Assembly: GCF_004361735.1 (NCBI RefSeq)
Contig: NZ_SNVV01000018.1
Coordinates: forward strand, 40,277 to 104,276
Direction of reading: 5' to 3'
DNA: 64,000 nt
Source of the DNA: Azoarcus indigens
GTDB lineage: Bacteria > Pseudomonadota > Gammaproteobacteria > Burkholderiales > Rhodocyclaceae
This document shows, piece after piece, positions 8,781 to 18,893 of this stretch. Within the stretch, counting starts at the first letter, position 1. Every line of letters starts with the position of its first letter. A program made the position numbers and the translations under genes. The notes beneath the pieces are model-generated. The model was not told the DNA's origin, did no database searches, and saw nothing but the letters and a program-made list of their open reading frames with translations.

Positions 8781-11258
8781 CTATCCCCCTGATCCGCCGT
8801 CGCCACACGCGGCGTCGGCCGAGCCTGGCCGCCCCACCTCCGCCGCCCTGCAGCGCGCCACCTTCCACCACGCCGGCAGCAACCCGCGCACCGCCGGCTG
8901 CCAGTAGCGGTCGTCGATGAGATGGACGCAGCCGCGATCCTGCGGCGTGCGTATCACCCGCCCGGCGGCCTGCACCACCTTCTGCAGGCCGGGGTAGAGA
9001 TAGGCGTAGTCGTAGCCGGCGCCGAACATCGCCTGCAGGCGGCGGCGCATCTCCTCGTTCAGCGGGTTGATCTGCGGCAGGCCCAGGGTGGCGATGAAGG
9101 CGCCCACCAGGCGCTCGCCCGGCAGGTCTATGCCTTCGCCGAAGGCGCCCCCCAGCACCGCGAAGCCGATGCCGCGGCCCCCCTCCCGGAAGCGGGCCAG
9201 GAATGCCGCCCGCGCCGCCTCGTCCATCCCTGGCACCTGCGCCCAGGCGGGAACCTGCGGCCAGGCGGCGGCGAAGGCCTCATGCGCCTGGCGCAGGTAG
9301 TCGTGGCTGCTGAAGAAGGCCAGGTAGTTACCCGGCCGCCGGGCGAACTGCGCCGCCATCAAGCCGACCAGCCCGGGCAGGCTGCGCTGGCGGTGCTGGT
9401 AGCGGGTGGAGAGGTCGGCGATCACCCGCACATCCAGCTGCCCGGCGCGGAAGGGCGACTCCACCGTGATGCGGGCGTGGTCCGCCGGCAAGCCGAGCAG
9501 GTCGGCATGGTAGTGCGCCGGCTGCAGCGTGGCGGAAAACAGCACCGCGCAATGCGCGCCGCGCAAGCGCGGGCCGAGGAAAGGCGCCGGCAGCAGGTTG
9601 CGCAAACCGACGCGCGCCTGCACCCGGCCACCGGCCGCCGCGCGCGGCTCCAGGTCGAAGAAGGAGTGCTCGCCGGCATCCTCCGCCAGGCGGCAGAAGC
9701 GCAGCATGTCGAAGTGGAAACGCAGGAGTTCCGGCGCGATGCCCTCCGGCTGTTCGGCGAGCTGCTCGCCCACCGCCGCCACCGCCTGCTGCAGCGCATC
9801 GAGCAGTTGGGCCGGCGGCTGCGCCAGCACGCAGTGGCTGGCCTCGGCGTGCTCCCGCGCCAGCGCGCTCCATTGCCGCTGCAACTGGCGCAGCGGGGTT
9901 TTGAGCGTTGCCGGCGCGAGTTTCCTGGCGAGGTCGAAGTCGCGCGGCTCCAGCACCGCGCTGTACATCGCGCGCCCGCGCTCGACCAGGTTGTGGGCTT
10001 CGTCCACCAGCAGCGCCACCCTCCATTCGCGCACCTGGGCGAGGCCGTGGAGCAAGGCGCCGGCGTCGAAGTAGTAGTTGTAGTCGCACACCACCACGTC
10101 GGCCCAGCGGCACAGCTCCTGCGCCAGGTAATAGGGGCACAGGCCGTGGGCGGCGGCCAGTTGCCGCAGCGTGGCGCGATCCAGCCGAGCGGTCCGCAAG
10201 GCCGCCTCGCGCGCCGCCGGCAGGCGGTCGTAGAAGCCGCGGGCGAGCGGGCAGCTGTCGCCATGGCAGGCTTTGTCCGGATGCTCGCAGGCCTTGTCGC
10301 GGGCGATGTGCTCCAGCACCCGCGGGCGGCTGGCGGACCACTGCGCGCCGAGCTGGTCCAGCGCATCCAGCGCCAGCTGGCGGCCGGGCGTCTTGGCGCT
10401 GAGGAAGAACAGGCGGTCCAGCTTCTGCGTGGGCATGGCCTTGAGCAGCGGGAACAGCGTGCCCAGGGTCTTGCCGATGCCGGTGGTGGCCTCGGCCATC
10501 AGGCAGCGGCCGTCGCGGGCGGCACGATAGGCGGCCTCCGCCAGCGCGCGCTGGCCGGGGCGGAATTCAGCGTGGGGAAAGCGCAGCGCCGCCAGCGCTG
10601 CATCCCGCCCGGCGCGGTGCGCCGCCTCCTGCCGCGCCCAGGCGATGAAGCGGCGGCAGTGCTCGTCGAAGAAGGCCTGCAGCGTGGCGGCGTCGGCCTG
10701 TTCGCGGAACACCGTCTCGCGCTGACTGGCGATGTCGAAATACACCAGCGCCAGCGTGATGCCGGCCAGCCCGCGCTCGGCGCACAGCAGCCAGCCGTAG
10801 ATGCGCAGCTGCGCCCAGTGCAGCCGGCGGTGGTTGTCCGGCAGGCGGGCGAGATCGCCGCGGTGGGTCTTGATCTCCTCCAGCACGCCGGCCGCGGGAT
10901 CGTAGCCATCCGCCCGGCCGCTCACCTGCAGTTCGTGGTAGCGGCCGCGCAGCGGAACTTCGGCCAGATAGCCCGCGCCGCGCCGGCCGACCACCACCGC
11001 ATGGCCGGCGATGCCTTCCTGCGCGGTGGGCGACGGGGTGAAGCGCAGATCGAGGTCGCCGGCCTTGGCGGTGAATTCGCACAGCTCGCGCACGGCGACG
11101 CGCAGGAGCGCTGCTGCGCCGGCCTCCTCCCCAGCGCCAAGTCCGGCGGCAGGCTCGGGGGGAGGGGCTGGCTGGCCGGAGGCCGCTTCGGCTGGCCGGT
11201 GCTGCCCGCAGGCCGGCTCCGCCACGGCGGACAGCGCCGGCCCGACGGCGGCGCTCAC
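8781..11258 (-). CDS. DinG/Rad3-type DNA helicase with N-terminal PD-(D/E)XK nuclease-like domain
   Basis: The GTG start overlaps the TGA of the upstream nuclease gene (GTGA) and has GGGGAGG before it; a longer ORF into the upstream gene is a shadow. Residues about 60-280 resemble a PD-(D/E)XK domain (GRADGYDP ... VLEEIKTHRGD ... QLRIYGWLL). The helicase part has Walker A (ATTGIGKT), a cysteine group suggesting the Fe-S domain of XPD/DinG enzymes (CEHPDKACHGDSCPLARGFY, then HGLCPYYLAQELC), the DEAH box (LLVDEAHNLVE) and motif VI (QAAGRVIRT). It should be an SF2 5'-3' helicase acting in repair. Coupling to a FAN1-like nuclease suggests joint work on crosslinks or flaps (inference). Confidence 0.88.
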   Translation of the reverse strand: MSAAVGPALSAVAEPACGQHRPAEAASGQPAPPPEPAAGLGAGEEAGAAALLRVAVRELCEFTAKAGDLDLRFTPSPTAQEGIAGHAVVVGRRGAGYLAEVPLRGRYHELQVSGRADGYDPAAGVLEEIKTHRGDLARLPDNHRRLHWAQLRIYGWLLCAERGLAGITLALVYFDIASQRETVFREQADAATLQAFFDEHCRRFIAWARQEAAHRAGRDAALAALRFPHAEFRPGQRALAEAAYRAARDGRCLMAEATTGIGKTLGTLFPLLKAMPTQKLDRLFFLSAKTPGRQLALDALDQLGAQWSASRPRVLEHIARDKACEHPDKACHGDSCPLARGFYDRLPAAREAALRTARLDRATLRQLAAAHGLCPYYLAQELCRWADVVVCDYNYYFDAGALLHGLAQVREWRVALLVDEAHNLVERGRAMYSAVLEPRDFDLARKLAPATLKTPLRQLQRQWSALAREHAEASHCVLAQPPAQLLDALQQAVAAVGEQLAEQPEGIAPELLRFHFDMLRFCRLAEDAGEHSFFDLEPRAAAGGRVQARVGLRNLLPAPFLGPRLRGAHCAVLFSATLQPAHYHADLLGLPADHARITVESPFRAGQLDVRVIADLSTRYQHRQRSLPGLVGLMAAQFARRPGNYLAFFSSHDYLRQAHEAFAAAWPQVPAWAQVPGMDEAARAAFLARFREGGRGIGFAVLGGAFGEGIDLPGERLVGAFIATLGLPQINPLNEEMRRRLQAMFGAGYDYAYLYPGLQKVVQAAGRVIRTPQDRGCVHLIDDRYWQPAVRGLLPAWWKVARCRAAEVGRPGSADAACGDGGSGG

Positions 11259-12910
11259 GCTTCCGCCTCCCCGCCTTCGCCTTCCCAGCTCAGGTAGCAC
11301 ACCGCCACCGGCATGCCCTGTTCGGCGCAGAAGGCGAGCCAGCGCTTCTGGTTGTCCTGCAGACGGTCGCCCGGCCCTTTCACCTCCAGCATGCGGTAGC
11401 GCTGCTGCGCCGGCCAGAACTGGATCAGATCCGGCATGCCGGCGCGGTTCTCGCGCAGGTCCAGCAGCAGGCGCTCGAAGCAGGCGCGCAGCTGTGCGGA
11501 GGGCAGGCAGGCCAGCGCCAGTTCCAGCAGTTCTTCCGTCAGCATCGACCAGAACACGAAGGGCGACTGCATGCCCTGCTTGGCGGCGAAGTTGTGGCGG
11601 ATGGCATCCCGGTAGCTGCCATCCGCCAGCCGGGCCAGGCAGGCATCGAACAGGGCAGCGCGGCGCTGGCGGAAAGCGCCGTCGTGCAGGTCGGCGGGCG
11701 CCGCCTGGAAGGGGTGGAAGAAGGCGCCCGGCACCGGGGCGAAGATGGCCTCCCAGCACAGCAGGCCGAAGAGGCTGCAGATCAGCGTGTTCTCGACGTA
11801 GAACACCGGCGCCTCTGCGGTGTGGAAATGCGCCCGCACCGCCTCCTCCACCCGGCCGGCCGCCCTGGGCAGCCGCAGCGGGATGCGCACTTCCTCCGCC
11901 CTGGGCGCACGCGGCAGCCGCCCCAGGCCCAGCCGTGGCGACAGCCGCTGCAGCGCGCGGGCGGCCAGTTGCGCCTCGGCACCGCTCTCGGGAGCCGCCA
12001 TCGCCTCCAGCGCCAGCGCATGCGCCTGCGCATGCCGCTCCAGCCGCTCCAGCACCCGAATCCGTCGCACCCGGCTGCCCTCGCCGCCCGCCTCGCGGTA
12101 AAGGGCCAGCGCCTGCTCCAGCTCACCCTCGCGCTCCAGCTGCCGCCCCAGGGCCAGCGCCAGGCGGCCGTGGCGGCGGGCGAGATGGGGGCTGTCCACC
12201 GGCCGCGGCCCCAGTTCCGGCCACAGGGCAGCCACCGCCTCGCCCGCCGCCAGCCGCTCCCGGCAGCGGTAGAGATGCAGGTGCGCCTCCACCTCCGCCC
12301 GGCTGCGGAAGCCGCGCGCGCCGGGCGCCATCTCCACCGTCTCGTAGCGGAAGATGCCGAGGTCGGCGAGCACGAACTCGGACCAGTCCTGGGCGAGGTT
12401 GCCGAAGAACATCAGCCGCAGGCGCTCGCACAGCCCGGCGACGGTGAGGCTCAGCACTACCTCCGTCGCCGCCGGGCACCAGTCGGCAAAGGGGCGGCTG
12501 CCCGGCAGCGCCTCCGCCAGCGTGGCGGTCAACAAGGCTTTGGATCGGGGCGGGCGCGGCAGATGGGAACCGAAGTGCTGCAGCAATTCCTCCCGCCGCA
12601 GCAGCCCGGCCACCTCCGCCACCGTCAGCAGCGCCTCCCGGCTGACCCAGCCGGCCCCCAGCAGCGCCTCCGCCGCCCGCAGCGGACAGCCCAGTTCTGC
12701 GTAGCGCAGCTTGCCGGCCCGAAAGTGCGGCCCCTTGCGCATCACCATGCGCACCAGCAGGGCCTGGGCGGGCAGCGGCAAGGCGGGGAAGCGGCGCAGG
12801 AAATCCCGCTCGGCGTCATCCATCAGATCCAGGTGATGGCGGCCCAGCCACTCCAACGCGCGATGGAAGTTGGCCAGGTAGTAGAGCGCGGGGGAAAGCG
12901 GGAAGAACAT
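11255..12910 (-). CDS. FAN1-like VRR-NUC structure-specific nuclease
   Basis: The 551-residue protein ends in a VRR-NUC (PD-(D/E)XK) domain with the catalytic series GMPDLIQFWP ... RMLEVKGPGDRLQDNQKRWL. The N-terminal region (PALYYLANFHRALEWLG ... LLVRMVMRKGPHFRAGKLRY) and the middle helical repeats match the bacterial FAN1 layout (SAP-like/HTH, TPR-like, nuclease). FAN1 cuts 5' flaps and crosslinked DNA. The length is close to that of the Pseudomonas FAN1 homologue as I remember it. The start ATG lies just after an AT-rich stretch (12920-12950) that probably carries the promoter of this two-gene operon. The stop overlaps the helicase start. Confidence 0.87.
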   Translation of the reverse strand: MFFPLSPALYYLANFHRALEWLGRHHLDLMDDAERDFLRRFPALPLPAQALLVRMVMRKGPHFRAGKLRYAELGCPLRAAEALLGAGWVSREALLTVAEVAGLLRREELLQHFGSHLPRPPRSKALLTATLAEALPGSRPFADWCPAATEVVLSLTVAGLCERLRLMFFGNLAQDWSEFVLADLGIFRYETVEMAPGARGFRSRAEVEAHLHLYRCRERLAAGEAVAALWPELGPRPVDSPHLARRHGRLALALGRQLEREGELEQALALYREAGGEGSRVRRIRVLERLERHAQAHALALEAMAAPESGAEAQLAARALQRLSPRLGLGRLPRAPRAEEVRIPLRLPRAAGRVEEAVRAHFHTAEAPVFYVENTLICSLFGLLCWEAIFAPVPGAFFHPFQAAPADLHDGAFRQRRAALFDACLARLADGSYRDAIRHNFAAKQGMQSPFVFWSMLTEELLELALACLPSAQLRACFERLLLDLRENRAGMPDLIQFWPAQQRYRMLEVKGPGDRLQDNQKRWLAFCAEQGMPVAVCYLSWEGEGGEAEA

Positions 12911-12955
12911 CGCGCGACTTTACACTGTTTTTTTATATAGCTTTTGTGTGCGCAT
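12911..12955 (-). promoter_or_regulatory. AT-rich promoter region of the nuclease-helicase operon
   Basis: The bases directly upstream of the minus-strand nuclease gene are strikingly AT-rich for this genome and include an A7 run on the coding strand. This is the likely promoter, but no exact -35/-10 pair could be assigned. Confidence 0.4.
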
Positions 12956-13004
12956 TTGGCGGTCGGGCGATTTTGAGAAGGGCCCGAGCGCGCTCAGCGG
13001 CGGC

Positions 13005-13075
13005 CCCCCTCTCCCCCGGCCCCTCCCCGCGCGAAAGAGGGCTGGGGAGAGGGGGCGCCCCGCCAGGGGCGGCGG
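13005..13075 (-). repeat. Palindromic intergenic repeat, copy A
   Basis: On the minus strand the module reads as a CGCCCC/GGGGCG hairpin followed by CCCTCTCCCC, a spacer and a GC-rich inverted partner. Visible arms are CCCCTCTCCCC and GGGGAGAGGGG. The same module occurs at 22843 and 24566. It lies between the nuclease operon promoter and the 3' end of the hemoglobin gene, a typical REP-like position. Confidence 0.65.
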
Positions 13076-13103
13076 CCTCCAACGCTCGCCGCAGCCGCTC
13101 TGC

Positions 13104-13514
13104 TCAGCCTCCGCTGCGGGGCGGTAGCGGGGTATCGAACGGGAACAGCCCGGCGCGGAAGCTCTCGGCCATGAACTCGGCGCGGCCGATGGCGGTGCGT
13201 GCCGCGTTGGGCGGCAGCACTTCCTCCGCCGCTTCGCGGAACAGCGCCAGCCAGTGGTCGAAGTGCTCCCGCTGTATGGGCAGGTTCATGTGCACCGGGA
13301 AGGCATGGCGCTTGTAGCGGCCGGTGCCGAGCAAGGCTTGCGACCAGAAGTCGGCGACGATGCCGAGGTGGTGGTCCCAGTCGCCGACGGCGGCGTTGAA
13401 CAGCGGGCCGAGGTCGTCATGCAGGCGGGCGCGGTCGTAGAAGACCTGCACCAGGCGGGCGATGGTTTCTTCGCTGAGGTTCTCGTCGGACAGGGTTTCG
13501 AGCTTTCCGGACAT
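13104..13514 (-). CDS. Group III truncated hemoglobin
   Basis: The 136-residue product has the group III truncated-globin layout: IARLVQVFYDRARLHDDLGPLF (helices A-B), W..HL...DFWSQALLGTGRY in the middle and the proximal-His region IQREHFDHWLALF. The family binds haem, O2 or NO and is linked to microaerobic life and NO handling. An ATG at 13514 begins the conserved region; the longer ORF has no support. It is divergent from the sulfate transport operon and no partner gene is adjacent. Confidence 0.9.
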   Translation of the reverse strand: MSGKLETLSDENLSEETIARLVQVFYDRARLHDDLGPLFNAAVGDWDHHLGIVADFWSQALLGTGRYKRHAFPVHMNLPIQREHFDHWLALFREAAEEVLPPNAARTAIGRAEFMAESFRAGLFPFDTPLPPRSGG

Positions 13515-13910
13515 GGCGGTTTCCTGAGGCAAGGGGCGATGTTGTCGTGAAGCGGACGCGGGCGCGGAGAGGCTGGGCGGCCACGCGCACGCCGGCTGCC
13601 GTGCAAGCGCCCTTTCACGATCCTGCGGAAAGGCAGTGCAAGTTGCGCGCCAGGAAGCGTCCTGCCCGGCTTCATCGCCCCATATCAACGGAAGCGATTT
13701 TCTTCGCAGATTTTCTTCATTTCCAGCATGGCGCTCCCCATGAAGGCATAAGCGCATGTTTTAAATGGCTTTCTGGTCTTGCGCATCGGCCCGACGCTGG
13801 GCGCCCTACATCTATATTCTTTTTTGAGTCTATAGAAATTCCGCCATATCAATTCCTGTTCTTTTCCCCTCGCAATAGCCTTGCGCGAACCCCATACAAA
13901 GAGGCTATGC
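13515..13910. promoter_or_regulatory. Intergenic control region upstream of the sulfate transport operon
   Basis: The part at 13690-13900 is AT-rich relative to the window and precedes the cys operon. Transcription of such operons normally requires CysB, whose gene is the last in the operon. A CysB site is expected here, but its loose consensus does not allow me to place it. No gene is visible in the gap. The first half also contains the start region of the divergent hemoglobin gene. Confidence 0.45.
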
Positions 13911-14918
13911 ATGAAACCGCGTCTCCGTTCCCTGATCGCCGCCGCCGGCTTCGCCGCCCTGCTGATCGCCCCTGCCGTGCAGGCCCAGACCACGCTGCTG
14001 AACGTTTCCTACGACGTCACCCGCGAGCTGTACAAGGACATCAACCCGGCCTTCACCACCTGGTACAAGGCCAAGACCGGCAAGGAAGTCACCGTCAACC
14101 AGTCCCACGGCGGTTCCAGCAAGCAGGCGCTGTCGGTGGCGGCCGGGCTGGAGGCGGACGTGATCACCATGAACCAGTCCACCGACATCGACATCCTGGT
14201 CGATCGCGGCGGCCTGGTCGCCGCCGACTGGCGCAAGCGCTTCCCGCACGACGCCACGCCCTACACCACCTACTCGGTGTTCCTGGTGCGCAAGGGCAAC
14301 CCCAAGGGCATCAAGGACTGGAACGATCTCGCCCGCCCCGGGCTGGCGGTCATCGTTCCCAACCCCAAGACTTCCGGCAACGGCCGCTACACCTACCTGG
14401 CCGCCTGGGGCAGCGTGATCGCCAAGGGCGGCTCCGAGGCCGATGCGCGCGATTTCGTCACCAAGGTGTTCCGCAACGTGCCGGTGCTGGATGGCGGCGG
14501 CCGCGGCGCCACCACCACCTTCACCCAGCGCGACCTGGGCGACGTGCTGGTGACCTTCGAAAACGAGGCCGCGCAGATCGCCAGGGAACTGGGCGAGGGC
14601 AAGTTCGACGTGGTCTATCCCTCCATCACCATCGACGCCAGCCCGCCGGTGGCGGTGGTGGAAACCGTGGTCGCCAAGCGCGGCACCGCCGCCGAAGCCA
14701 AGGCCTACCTGGATTTCCTCTATGCCGACGAGGGCCAGAAGATCATCGCCAAGCATTTCTTCCGCCCGCGTTCCGAAGCGGTGCTGAAGGCCAACGCCGA
14801 CCGCTTCCCGCCGATCAAGGCCTTCTATGTGGAACAGCTGCTGGGCAACTGGGCCGATGTGCAGAAGAAGCACTTCGCCGACGGCGGCATCTATGACCAG
14901 ATCGTGGTGAATCGCTGA
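13911..14918 (+). CDS. Periplasmic sulfate/thiosulfate-binding protein of the CysPTWA importer
   Basis: The ATG at 13911 follows GAGG and starts a signal peptide ([19 protein letters not shown]). The 335-residue protein has the sulfate-binding family signature: [50 protein letters not shown] and [14 protein letters not shown]. It delivers sulfate (or thiosulfate) to the CysT/CysW permease. Sbp and CysP cannot be separated from sequence alone. It is the first gene of the operon, and its TGA overlaps the cysT start by one base (TGATG). Confidence 0.93.
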   Translation: MKPRLRSLIAAAGFAALLIAPAVQAQTTLLNVSYDVTRELYKDINPAFTTWYKAKTGKEVTVNQSHGGSSKQALSVAAGLEADVITMNQSTDIDILVDRGGLVAADWRKRFPHDATPYTTYSVFLVRKGNPKGIKDWNDLARPGLAVIVPNPKTSGNGRYTYLAAWGSVIAKGGSEADARDFVTKVFRNVPVLDGGGRGATTTFTQRDLGDVLVTFENEAAQIARELGEGKFDVVYPSITIDASPPVAVVETVVAKRGTAAEAKAYLDFLYADEGQKIIAKHFFRPRSEAVLKANADRFPPIKAFYVEQLLGNWADVQKKHFADGGIYDQIVVNR

Positions 14919-15772
14919 TGTCCGCTGCCACCTTGTTCAACCCGACGCGGCAGACCCGCGTGCTGCCCGGCTTCGGCCTGTCGCTGGGCTACACGCTGGT
15001 CTATCTGTCGCTGCTGGTGCTGATCCCGCTGTCTGCGGTCTTTCTCAAGACGGCGACGCTGGGCTGGTCCGAGTTCTGGGCGGTGGTGAGCGCGCCGCGG
15101 GTGGTCGCCAGCTACAAGCTCTCCTTCGGCGCCTCGCTGCTGGCCGCGGCCATCAACGCGGTATTCGGCCTGATGCTGGCGTGGGCGCTGGTGCGCTACA
15201 CCTTTCCGGGCAAGAAGCTGATCGACGCCCTGGTGGACCTGCCCTTCGCCCTGCCCACCGCGGTGGCCGGCATCGCCCTCACCGCGCTGTACGCCGGCAA
15301 CGGCTGGGTCGGCAGCATCCTGGAACCGCTGGGCCTCAAGGTGGCCTTCACCCCGCTGGGCGTGCTGGTGGCGCTGGTGTTCATCGGCGTGCCCTTCGTG
15401 GTGCGCACGGTGCAACCCATCCTGGAAGACCTGGAGACGGAGCTGGAAGAGGCCGCCGCCAGCCTGGGCGCGCAACGCTGGCAGACCTTCACCAGGGTCA
15501 TCCTGCCCATCCTGCTGCCGGCGCTGCTCACCGGCTTCGCGCTGGCCTTCGCCCGCGCGGTGGGCGAATACGGCTCGGTGATCTTCATCGCCGGCAACAT
15601 CCCGATGGTGTCGGAGATCACCCCGCTGATGATCATCACCAAGCTGGAGCAGTACGACTACGCCGGCGCCAACGCCATCGCCGCGGTCATGCTGGTGTTC
15701 TCCTTCGCGCTGCTGCTCGTCATCAACCTGCTCCAGGCATGGAGCGCCAAGCGCACCGGGAGGAACCGCTGA
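14918..15772 (+). CDS. cysT: Sulfate ABC transporter permease CysT (CysU)
   Basis: The 284-residue membrane protein has about six helices and the inner-membrane permease EAA loop ([22 protein letters not shown]), which docks with CysA. Other family motifs are [19 protein letters not shown] and [18 protein letters not shown]. Together with CysW it forms the sulfate channel. Start and stop codons overlap both neighbours, which implies coupled translation. Confidence 0.95.
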   Translation: MSAATLFNPTRQTRVLPGFGLSLGYTLVYLSLLVLIPLSAVFLKTATLGWSEFWAVVSAPRVVASYKLSFGASLLAAAINAVFGLMLAWALVRYTFPGKKLIDALVDLPFALPTAVAGIALTALYAGNGWVGSILEPLGLKVAFTPLGVLVALVFIGVPFVVRTVQPILEDLETELEEAAASLGAQRWQTFTRVILPILLPALLTGFALAFARAVGEYGSVIFIAGNIPMVSEITPLMIITKLEQYDYAGANAIAAVMLVFSFALLLVINLLQAWSAKRTGRNR

Positions 15773-16656
15773 TGGCTGCCGCAGGCGTACTGCACGGCCG
15801 GGCCGACGCCCGCCGCTACGAAAACAATGCCGCCACCCGCGAAGCCCCGTGGGTGAAGTGGACCCTCCTCGGCATCTCGCTGGCCTTCTTCGCGCTGTTC
15901 CTGCTGCTGCCGCTGGTGGCGGTGTTCACCGAGGCGCTGCGCAAGGGCTGGGTGACCTACCTCACCGCGCTGTCGGACGACGATGCGCTGTCGGCGATCA
16001 AGCTCACGCTGATCACCGCCGCCATCGCGGTGCCGCTCAACCTGGTGTTCGGCGTGTCCGCCGCCTGGTGCATCGCCAAGTTCCAGTTCCGCGGCAAGCA
16101 CTTCCTCACCACGCTGATCGACCTGCCGTTCTCGGTGTCGCCGGTGGTGGCGGGCCTGATCTACGTGCTGCTGTTCGGCGCCCACGGCTGGTTCGGCGGC
16201 TGGCTGGCGGCCAACGACATCAAGATCATCTTCGCGGTGCCCGGCATCGTGCTGGCGACGGTGTTCGTCACCTTCCCCTTCGTCGCCCGCGAGCTGATCC
16301 CGCTGATGGAAGCCCAGGGCCGCGAGGAGGAGGAAGCCGCCACCGTGCTCGGCGCCTCCGGCTGGCAGACCTTCTGGCGGGTGACGCTGCCCAACATCAA
16401 GTGGGGCCTGCTGTACGGGGTGATCCTGTGTAACGCGCGCGCCTTCGGCGAGTTCGGCGCGGTCAGCGTGGTCTCCGGCCACATCCGCGGCCAGACCAAC
16501 ACCATGCCGCTGCACGTCGAGATCCTCTACAACGAATACAACTTCGCCGCCGCCTTCGCGGTGGCCTCCCTGCTGGCGCTGCTGGCGCTGGTGACGCTGG
16601 GCCTGAAGTCCTTCATCGAGTGGAAGGCCGGCCAGCAGTCCAGGGAAAGCGAATAA
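15772..16656 (+). CDS. cysW: Sulfate ABC transporter permease CysW
   Basis: The 294-residue protein is the second permease subunit: about six membrane helices, [20 protein letters not shown], and the EAA loop [23 protein letters not shown], followed by [20 protein letters not shown]. It starts at the ATG overlapping the cysT TGA, preceded by a GGAGGAA-like ribosome site. An ORF reaching further upstream is a shadow of cysT. The N-terminal tail of about 30 residues is hydrophilic and cytoplasmic. Confidence 0.95.
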   Translation: MAAAGVLHGRADARRYENNAATREAPWVKWTLLGISLAFFALFLLLPLVAVFTEALRKGWVTYLTALSDDDALSAIKLTLITAAIAVPLNLVFGVSAAWCIAKFQFRGKHFLTTLIDLPFSVSPVVAGLIYVLLFGAHGWFGGWLAANDIKIIFAVPGIVLATVFVTFPFVARELIPLMEAQGREEEEAATVLGASGWQTFWRVTLPNIKWGLLYGVILCNARAFGEFGAVSVVSGHIRGQTNTMPLHVEILYNEYNFAAAFAVASLLALLALVTLGLKSFIEWKAGQQSRESE

Positions 16657-16667
16657 GGAAGTCCGCC

Positions 16668-17747
16668 ATGAGCATCCAGGTCGAAAACATCCACAAGCAG
16701 TTCGGCGCCTTCACCGCCCTCAACCAGGTCTCCCTGGATTTTCCCACCGGCGAGCTGGTGGCCCTGCTCGGCCCCTCCGGCTGCGGCAAGACCACGCTGC
16801 TGCGCGTGATCGCCGGGCTGGAAACCGCCGACTCCGGCCGCGTGATCCTGGAGGGCGAAGACGCCTCCGGCACCCATGTGCGCGAGCGCCAGGTGGGCTT
16901 CGTGTTCCAGCACTACGCCCTGTTCCGCCACATGACGGTGTTCGAGAACGTGGCCTTCGGGCTTCGGGTGAAGCCGCGCAGGGAGCGGCCGAACGAAGCG
17001 GAGATCAAGAAGCGGGTGCATCGCCTGCTGGAGCTGGTGCAGCTGGACTGGCTGGCCGACCGCTTCCCCGCCCAGCTCTCCGGCGGCCAGCGCCAGCGTA
17101 TCGCACTGGCCCGCGCGCTGGCGGTGGAGCCGCGGGTGCTGCTGCTGGACGAGCCCTTCGGCGCGCTGGACGCGCAGGTGCGCAAGGAGCTGCGGCGCTG
17201 GCTGCGGCGGCTGCACGACGAGCTGCACGTCACCTCCATCTTCGTCACCCACGACCAGGAAGAAGCGCTGGAAGTGGCGGACCGGGTGGTGCTGATGAAC
17301 AAGGGCAAGGTCGAGCAGGTCGGCACCCCGCAGCAGGTGTACGAGCATCCCGCGACGCCCTTCGTCTATGGCTTCCTCGGCGCGGTGAACCTCTTCCACG
17401 GCCGGGTGGACGGCGAGCATGTGCGCGTCGGCGAGGCGGTGCTGCCGCACGACGGCCGCGATGCCGCCCACGGCGTGGATGTGGTCGGCTTCGCCCGCCC
17501 GCATGAACTGGACATCGTCACCGACCTCGGCTCGTCCCAGGGCGTCGAGGCCACCGTCGCCCGCGTGCTGGCCTTCGGCGCCAGCGTGCGGGTGGAACTG
17601 GACGCCATCGCCGGCGCCGAAGGCCAGCCGCGCCACTACGAAGTGGTGCTGGGCCGCGAGCGCCTGGCCGAGCTGGCGCTCACCGAGGGCCAGCGGGTGC
17701 GCCTGGTGCCCTCCCAACTGCGCGTATTCCCACGCGAGGCAGCCTGA
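16668..17747 (+). CDS. cysA: Sulfate ABC transporter ATP-binding protein CysA
   Basis: This ATPase of 359 residues has Walker A (GPSGCGKTT, near residue 35), the signature [15 protein letters not shown], Walker B ([11 protein letters not shown]) and the H-loop (FVTHDQEEA). A C-terminal TOBE-like regulatory segment follows (about residues 240-355). It energises sulfate import with CysT and CysW. The start is 11 bases after the cysW stop and has AAGGAAG before it; an upstream ATG lies inside cysW. Confidence 0.95.
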   Translation: MSIQVENIHKQFGAFTALNQVSLDFPTGELVALLGPSGCGKTTLLRVIAGLETADSGRVILEGEDASGTHVRERQVGFVFQHYALFRHMTVFENVAFGLRVKPRRERPNEAEIKKRVHRLLELVQLDWLADRFPAQLSGGQRQRIALARALAVEPRVLLLDEPFGALDAQVRKELRRWLRRLHDELHVTSIFVTHDQEEALEVADRVVLMNKGKVEQVGTPQQVYEHPATPFVYGFLGAVNLFHGRVDGEHVRVGEAVLPHDGRDAAHGVDVVGFARPHELDIVTDLGSSQGVEATVARVLAFGASVRVELDAIAGAEGQPRHYEVVLGRERLAELALTEGQRVRLVPSQLRVFPREAA

Positions 17748-17749
17748 TC

Positions 17750-18685
17750 ATGAACTTCCAGCAGCTGCGCATCGTGCGCGAAACGGTGAAGCGCAACTTC
17801 AACCTCACCGAGGTGGCCAACGCGCTCTACACCGCGCAATCCGGCGTTTCCAAGCACATCAAGGACCTGGAGGACGAGCTCGGCATCGAGCTCTTCGTCC
17901 GCCGCGGCAAGCGCCTGCTGGGCCTCACCGAGCCAGGCAAGGAGTTGCTGCCCTTCGTCGAGCGCATCCTGCTCGACACCCAGAACATCAAGCGCCTGGG
18001 CGAGCAGTTCGCGCAGAAGGACAAGGGCCACCTCGCCATCGCCACCACCCACACCCAGGCGCGCTACGCCCTGCCGCCGGTGGTGACGCGCTTCAAGCAG
18101 GAATTTCCCAAGGTGCACCTGGAGTTGCACCAGTGCGGCCCCAAGGAGATCGTCTCCCTGCTGCGCGGCGGCCAGGTGGACATCGGCATTGCCACCGAGG
18201 CGCTGGGCGACGAAGACGACCTAGTCACCTTCCCCTTCTACCAGTGGCAGCACGCGCTGGCGGTGCCGGCAGACCATCCGCTGACCCGCCTCAACCCGCT
18301 GACGCTGGATGCGGTGGCCGAGTACCCCATCATCACCTACCACGAGGGCTACACCGGCCGTAACCGCATCGACGCCGCCTTCGCCCGCTCCGGGCTGGTG
18401 CCGGACATCGTCATGTCGGCGCTGGACGCGGACGTGATCAAGGCCTACGTGGAGCTGGGGCTGGGCGTCGGCATCATCGCCGCCATGGCCTTCCACCCCC
18501 AGCGCGACGCCGGCCTGACGCTGATCGACGGCAAGGGCCTGTTCGAACTCAACACCACCCGCGTCGCCCTGCGCCGCGGCCACTACCTGCGCGGCTACGC
18601 CCTGCGCTTCATCGAGTGCTGCGCCCCCGCGCTCACCGAGGCCAAGATCCGCGAGGCGGTATTTCCCAAGATCGCCGGCCAGTAA
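17750..18685 (+). CDS. cysB: CysB-type LysR regulator of sulfur assimilation
   Basis: The 311-residue protein has the LysR winged HTH (FNLTEVANALYTAQSGVSKHIKDLEDELGIELFVRRGKRL) and the CysB-type effector domain (ATTHTQARYALPPVV, then YHEGYTGR). CysB activates sulfate uptake and reduction genes when bound to N-acetylserine. It begins 3 bases after the cysA stop, so the regulator is in the operon it probably controls. Cbl is an alternative name for close paralogues. Confidence 0.9.
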   Translation: MNFQQLRIVRETVKRNFNLTEVANALYTAQSGVSKHIKDLEDELGIELFVRRGKRLLGLTEPGKELLPFVERILLDTQNIKRLGEQFAQKDKGHLAIATTHTQARYALPPVVTRFKQEFPKVHLELHQCGPKEIVSLLRGGQVDIGIATEALGDEDDLVTFPFYQWQHALAVPADHPLTRLNPLTLDAVAEYPIITYHEGYTGRNRIDAAFARSGLVPDIVMSALDADVIKAYVELGLGVGIIAAMAFHPQRDAGLTLIDGKGLFELNTTRVALRRGHYLRGYALRFIECCAPALTEAKIREAVFPKIAGQ

Positions 18686-18724
18686 TACGCCTCGTCCGGC
18701 GGCTCTCCGCCTCCGGTCGCACTC

Positions 18725-18758
18725 AGCCCGCTGTTGCCTGTTGGTGATAGCGGGCTTT
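18725..18758 (+). terminator. Probable terminator after cysB
   Basis: AGCCCGCT and AGCGGGCT form an 8-bp stem with a 16-base loop, followed by TTTG. It lies 40 bases after the cysB stop and would separate the cys operon from the next transcription unit. Confidence 0.45.
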
Positions 18759-18877
18759 GCATTTGGCTCGTCCGGCAGGCATTGGCAGAAACCCGCAGCA
18801 TTTTTCCCAGATGGCGCTCTTCCACCTTCGTCATGCTCTTCGTGGCATGGGCGTCACGAGGGATACCTTCATCGCTA

Positions 18878-18893
18878 TGTATCAAAGTTAACA
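18878..18893 (+). promoter_or_regulatory. TGT-N10-ACA site, possible NifA upstream activator sequence
   Basis: The sequence TGT, ten bases, ACA matches the NifA upstream activator consensus. It stands about 230 bases upstream of the -24/-12 element at 19125, somewhat further than the usual 80-200 bases. The region is AT-rich. Chance occurrence in a gap this long is possible, so this is a suggestion that depends on the nearby sigma-54 promoter. Confidence 0.4.
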
